Origin: Rhodosalinus sediminis
GTDB taxonomy: Bacteria; Pseudomonadota; Alphaproteobacteria; Rhodobacterales; Rhodobacteraceae
Assembly: GCF_003385555.1 (NCBI RefSeq)
Contig: NZ_QOHR01000011.1
Coordinates: 21,045 to 74,849, forward strand
Length of the DNA: 53,805 nucleotides
Direction: 5' to 3'
Shown: in pieces, positions 50,674 to 53,805 of the stretch
Position numbering within the stretch: position 1 is the stretch's first letter
Layout: each line of letters opens with the position of its first letter
Notes under the pieces: model-generated
Told to the model about the DNA's origin: nothing
Database searches by the model: none
What the model saw: only the letters and a program-made list of their open reading frames with translations
Position numbers and translations under genes: made by a program

Positions 50674-52119
50674 ATGACCCGCGCGCTCATGCTGCAGGGC
50701 ACCGGCTCCAACGTCGGCAAGTCGATGCTGGTCGCCGGGCTCTGCCGCGCGGCGCGGCGCCGGGGGCTGTCGGTCGCGCCCTTCAAGCCGCAGAACATGT
50801 CGAACAACGCCGCCGTGACCGCCGACGGCGGCGAGATCGGGCGCGCGCAGGCGCTGCAGGCGCTGGCCTGCGGGCTGGACCCGGTCACCGACATGAACCC
50901 GGTGCTGCTGAAGCCCGAAACCGACACCGGCGCGCAGGTGGTGGTGCAGGGCCGGCGCGTGACGACGGCGCGCGCGCAGGATTACGGCGCGCTCCGGCCC
51001 CGGCTCATGGACGCCGTGCTCGAGAGTTTCGCCCGCCTGCGCGCCGCCCATGATCTGGTGGTGGTCGAGGGCGCGGGCAGCCCGGCCGAGGTCAACCTGC
51101 GCCCGCGCGACATCGCCAACATGGGCTTCGCGCGCGCCGCCGACGTCCCCGTCGTGCTGGCCGGCGACATCGACCGCGGCGGCGTGATCGCGCAGATCGT
51201 GGGCACGCAGGCGGTGATCGACCCGGCCGACGCGGCGCTGATCCGGGGCTTCCTCGTCAACAAGTTCCGGGGCGACCCGCGCCTCTTCGACGACGGCTAC
51301 GCCGAGATCGCGCGGCACACCGGCTGGCGCGGCTTCGGCGTGCTGCCGTGGTTTCCCGAGGCGTGGCGCCTGCCGGCCGAGGACGCCGTCGAGATGGGCA
51401 CGCCGCAGCGCGACGGCGGGCTGCACGTCGTCTGCCTCGCCCTGTCGCGGATCGCGAACTTCGACGATCTCGACCCCCTCGCGCAGGAGCCCGGCGTGCG
51501 GGTCACGATGCTCGGCCCCGGCCGCGCGCTGCCCGGCGACGCCGACGTCGTGATCCTGCCGGGCACCAAGGCGACGCGCGGCGATCTCGCCTTCCTGCGG
51601 GCGCAGGGCTGGGACGTGGACCTCGCCGCGCATCTGCGCCGGGGCGGGCATGTGCTGGGCATCTGTGGCGGCTACCAGATGCTCGGCCACGCGGTCGCCG
51701 ACCCCGACGGCGCCGAGGGCGCGCCGGGCCGCGACGCGGGGCTCGGGATGCTCGACGTCGAGACGGTGATGCGCGCCGACAAGCAACTCACGCGGGTCGC
51801 GGCCACCCACGCGGCGAGCGGCCGGCCCTTCCGCGGCTACGAGATCCACATCGGCCGCACCGAGGGGCCCGACCGCGCGCGCCCCTTCGCCCATGTGGAC
51901 GGAGAGCCCGAGGGCGCCGTCTCGCCCTGCGGCCGGGTTCAGGGCAGCTACCTGCACGGGATGTTCCGCGACGACGGCTTCCGCGCCGCGTGGCTCGCGC
52001 AGTTCGGCGTCGCGGGCCGCGCGCGCTACGACGCGGGCGTGGAGGCGGTGCTCGACGCGCTCGCCGACCATCTCGAGGCGCATCTCGACGTGGACGGCCT
52101 CCTCGCCGCGGCCGCCTGA
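50674..52119 (+). CDS. cobQ: Cobyric acid synthase
   Basis: A 481-residue glutamine amidotransferase that amidates four side chains of adenosylcobyrinic acid a,c-diamide. The N-terminal dethiobiotin-synthetase-like ATPase begins [21 protein letters not shown] and has [24 protein letters not shown]. The C-terminal class I glutaminase has the nucleophile Cys in [12 protein letters not shown] (about residue 329) and later [14 protein letters not shown]. It overlaps nothing but ends 3 bp before the stop of the converging cobC gene, so 3' ends abut with no visible terminator. Confidence 0.95.
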   Translation: MTRALMLQGTGSNVGKSMLVAGLCRAARRRGLSVAPFKPQNMSNNAAVTADGGEIGRAQALQALACGLDPVTDMNPVLLKPETDTGAQVVVQGRRVTTARAQDYGALRPRLMDAVLESFARLRAAHDLVVVEGAGSPAEVNLRPRDIANMGFARAADVPVVLAGDIDRGGVIAQIVGTQAVIDPADAALIRGFLVNKFRGDPRLFDDGYAEIARHTGWRGFGVLPWFPEAWRLPAEDAVEMGTPQRDGGLHVVCLALSRIANFDDLDPLAQEPGVRVTMLGPGRALPGDADVVILPGTKATRGDLAFLRAQGWDVDLAAHLRRGGHVLGICGGYQMLGHAVADPDGAEGAPGRDAGLGMLDVETVMRADKQLTRVAATHAASGRPFRGYEIHIGRTEGPDRARPFAHVDGEPEGAVSPCGRVQGSYLHGMFRDDGFRAAWLAQFGVAGRARYDAGVEAVLDALADHLEAHLDVDGLLAAAA

Positions 52120-52122
52120 GGC

Positions 52123-53094
52123 TCAGGGCGCGAGCGCGCGCTCCAGCCGCCGCCAGCCCGCGGCGTCGCCCGGCAGCCCGAGGCGGAGCCAGCGGTCCGA
52201 GTAGGGAAAGACGCGCGACCAGATGCGCGCCGTGGCGAGCCGCGCCTGCGCGGCGGCGGCGTCGCCCGTGTCGTACGTCCGGAAAAGCGCCGTGCCGCCG
52301 ACGCCCCGCCAGCCCGCGCGCGCCGCGATCCGGTCGAGCCGCTGCGCGTCGCCCGCGAGCCGCGCGCGCGTCGCCGCCTGCCACGCCGCGTCGCCGAGCG
52401 CCGCGGTGCCGACGGCGGCGGCGGGCCCGCTCACGGCCCAGGGACCGGCCAGCGCGCGCAGCCGCGCCACCGCCTCCGCGTCGCCCAACGCGAAGCCGAG
52501 GCGCAGGCCCGCGAGCCCGAAGAACTTGCCGAAGGAGCGCAGGACCACGATGCGCCCGCCCGCCGCGCCGAGGCGCGGGAGCAGCGAGAGCTCCGGCGCC
52601 GTGTCGGCGAAGCTTTCGTCGACGACCAGCAGCCCGACGTCGCGGGCCACCGCCATCAGCGTCTCGGGCGGCCAGCGCCGCCCGTCCGGGTTGTTGGGGT
52701 TCACGACCACGCCGAGCGTCGCGCCGCGCAAATCCTCTGCCGTCTCCACCGGCGCGACGCGCCAGCCCTGCGCCTCCAGCGCGCCGGCGTGCTCGTTGTA
52801 GGTCGGCGTCACCACGCGCGCCGCGCCCGGGGGCGCGAGGCGCGGCACGAGCTGGATCGCCGCCTGCGCCCCTGCGAGCGCGACGCAGGGCGCCTCCGGT
52901 GCGGCGGCGTAGGCGCTGCGCGCCGCCGCCTCGAGCCGGGCGAGCGTCTCCCGCGTGGGCAGCGCGCACCACGCGTCGGGCGGGAGCGGCCCGACGGGAT
53001 AGGGCGCGGCGTTGATGCCCGTCGAGAGGTCGAGCCAGTCGCCGGGCCCATGGGCCGCCCGCGCCCGGTCGAGATCGCCGCCGTGATCGCGCAT
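52123..53094 (-). CDS. cobC: Threonine-phosphate decarboxylase (CobC), PLP-dependent
   Basis: A 323-residue PLP enzyme of the aminotransferase fold I, CobC/CobD(Salmonella) group. It makes (R)-1-aminopropan-2-ol phosphate for the nucleotide-loop arm of B12. The N-terminus has DWLDLSTGINAAPYPVGPL; VVNPNNPDGRRWP binds PLP, VVDESFAD is the Asp motif, and the Schiff-base lysine is in LRSFGKFFGLAGLRLGFALG near residue 214. Start ATG 53092-53094. It lies 9 bp after the cobD gene on the minus strand. Naming differs: in Pseudomonas this gene is cobC. Confidence 0.92.
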   Translation of the reverse strand: MRDHGGDLDRARAAHGPGDWLDLSTGINAAPYPVGPLPPDAWCALPTRETLARLEAAARSAYAAAPEAPCVALAGAQAAIQLVPRLAPPGAARVVTPTYNEHAGALEAQGWRVAPVETAEDLRGATLGVVVNPNNPDGRRWPPETLMAVARDVGLLVVDESFADTAPELSLLPRLGAAGGRIVVLRSFGKFFGLAGLRLGFALGDAEAVARLRALAGPWAVSGPAAAVGTAALGDAAWQAATRARLAGDAQRLDRIAARAGWRGVGGTALFRTYDTGDAAAAQARLATARIWSRVFPYSDRWLRLGLPGDAAGWRRLERALAP

Positions 53095-53103
53095 GATCGC
53101 CTC

Positions 53104-53805
53104 CTAGAGCAGGGCCAGCGCGGCGAGCGCCGCCAGCATCGCGGCCATCGCCCGGCGATAAAGGGCGAGCCCGCGGCCGAGGTCGCCGGGTGCCGGATCG
53201 GGGGCCGCGCCGTTCAGCCACGGCTCCTCGGCCCATGTGTCGCCGTAGAGTCGCGGCCCGGAGAGACGCAGGCCGAGCGCGCCCGCCATCGCCGCCTCGG
53301 GCCAGCCCGCGTTGGGCGAGCGGTGGCGCCGCGCGTCGCGGGCCATCGCCCGGAGCGCGGCACGCGGCCGGGGCGCGGTCGCTGCGAAGAGAAGCCCGGT
53401 CAGCCGCGCGGGAATCCAGTTCGCCACGTCGTCGAGCCGGGCCGCCGCCATGCCGAAGTCCGCGTAGCGCGCGGAGCGGTGCCCGATCATCGAATCGAGC
53501 GTGTTGATCGCCTTGTAGGCCGCGATCCCGGGCAGCCCGGCCACGATGCCCCAGACCACCGGCGCGACGATCCCGTCGGAGGTGTTCTCGGCGAGGCTCT
53601 CGAGCGCCGCGCGCCCGACGCCGGGCGCGTCGAGGCGCGCGGGGTCGCGCCCGACGATCAGCCGCACGGCGTCGCGCGCGGCGGCGGTGTCGCCCGCGGC
53701 GAGCGGCGCGGCGACGGCCGCGACATGCGCGTGCATGGAGCGCAGCGCGACGAGCGGCCAGGCGAGCGCGCCGCCGAGGAGCACCCCCGCCCAGCCCCCG
53801 GGCAG
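53104..53805 (-). CDS. cobD: Adenosylcobinamide-phosphate synthase, partial
   Basis: The gene enters from the right edge, so its N-terminus is missing; about 233 residues remain of roughly 300. It is a membrane enzyme (CbiB in Salmonella, CobD in Pseudomonas) that attaches aminopropanol or its phosphate to adenosylcobyric acid. The visible signature is ALESLAENTSDGIVAPVVWGIVAGLPGIAAYKAINTLDSMIGH, followed by ADFGMAAARLDDVANWIPARLTGLL and NAGWPEAAMAGALGLRLSGP. Hydrophobic segments include the last 20 residues. It is followed by cobC at 9 bp, so the two act in the same step and are probably co-transcribed. Confidence 0.92.
   Translation of the reverse strand: MPGGWAGVLLGGALAWPLVALRSMHAHVAAVAAPLAAGDTAAARDAVRLIVGRDPARLDAPGVGRAALESLAENTSDGIVAPVVWGIVAGLPGIAAYKAINTLDSMIGHRSARYADFGMAAARLDDVANWIPARLTGLLFAATAPRPRAALRAMARDARRHRSPNAGWPEAAMAGALGLRLSGPRLYGDTWAEEPWLNGAAPDPAPGDLGRGLALYRRAMAAMLAALAALALL

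Noticed and set aside
1-53805. CRISPR arrays, insertion sequences, tRNA or rRNA genes, defence islands
   Set aside because: I looked for regular direct repeats with spacers, transposase motifs, TPsiC-loop words and known defence gene motifs on both strands and saw none; a dedicated search could still find a weak case.

Overview
The window looks like chromosomal core sequence of a high-GC alphaproteobacterium, most likely order Rhodobacterales (Rhodobacter/Roseobacter group). The grounds are: GC around 70 percent; dense, often overlapping genes with frequent GTG starts; pyruvate dehydrogenase genes pdhA-pdhB-pdhC in which E1 beta carries its own lipoyl domain; a Suv3-type helicase / S4 protein / 7Fe ferredoxin / CarD run; and a dispersed hairpin repeat of a kind I associate with this order. 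I cannot name the species. I see no insertion sequence, prophage, CRISPR array, tRNA or rRNA gene.

Layout. 1-9.3 kb: a truncated D-2-hydroxyacid dehydrogenase and an SH3-domain protein diverge. Then comes a complete glycerol-3-phosphate-type ABC importer (ugpB-A-E-C) behind a three-repeat Pho box. It meets a leftward group (guanine deaminase, hot-dog thioesterase, acyl-CoA ligase) head-on. 9.4-20.1 kb: mostly leftward genes for nucleic-acid and protein housekeeping (RecD-like helicase, dGTPase-like HD hydrolase, oligoendopeptidase F, a DNA ligase with its metallo-beta-lactamase exonuclease, lysophospholipase, SCP2 protein). Interleaved rightward genes are an A-type Fe-S carrier and a WrbA-like flavoprotein. 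20.2-25.4 kb: a rightward run of TPR protein, Suv3-like helicase with a low-complexity tail, S4 RNA-binding protein, FdxA and CarD.

25.4-32.0 kb: an Lrp-family regulator divergent from 4-hydroxyphenylpyruvate dioxygenase, an UPF0173 hydrolase, a ceramidase-like membrane protein, gatC-gatA, a lipoprotein with a calcium-binding-like tail, and an AmiD-type amidase that appears to start at CTG. 32.1-39.3 kb: RNase P RNA, ribosomal protein L33, a VIT1/CCC1-type membrane protein, a Bax-inhibitor-1 protein, a quinone oxidoreductase, an XRE regulator, HisN-type phosphatase, MgtE and 5-formyltetrahydrofolate cyclo-ligase.

39.3-46.8 kb: pdhA-pdhB-pdhC (leftward) behind a perfect 20-bp palindromic operator candidate, divergent from a glycine betaine/proline-type importer proX-proW-proV. 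46.9-53.8 kb: a cobalamin region. A B12 riboswitch controls btuB and the corrinoid-binding protein btuF to its left. cobO-cobQ run rightward and cobC-cobD (cbiB) run leftward toward them. Uptake, adenosylation, amidation and aminopropanol-arm attachment are thus together, but the BtuC and BtuD transporter subunits are not in the window.

Most genes are ordinary. The more interesting material is between genes: the Pho box, repeated hairpin elements at gene ends, several perfect palindromes between convergent genes, the pdhA operator candidate, the carD leader, and a lower-GC core inside btuB. I found no convincing undescribed multi-gene system.
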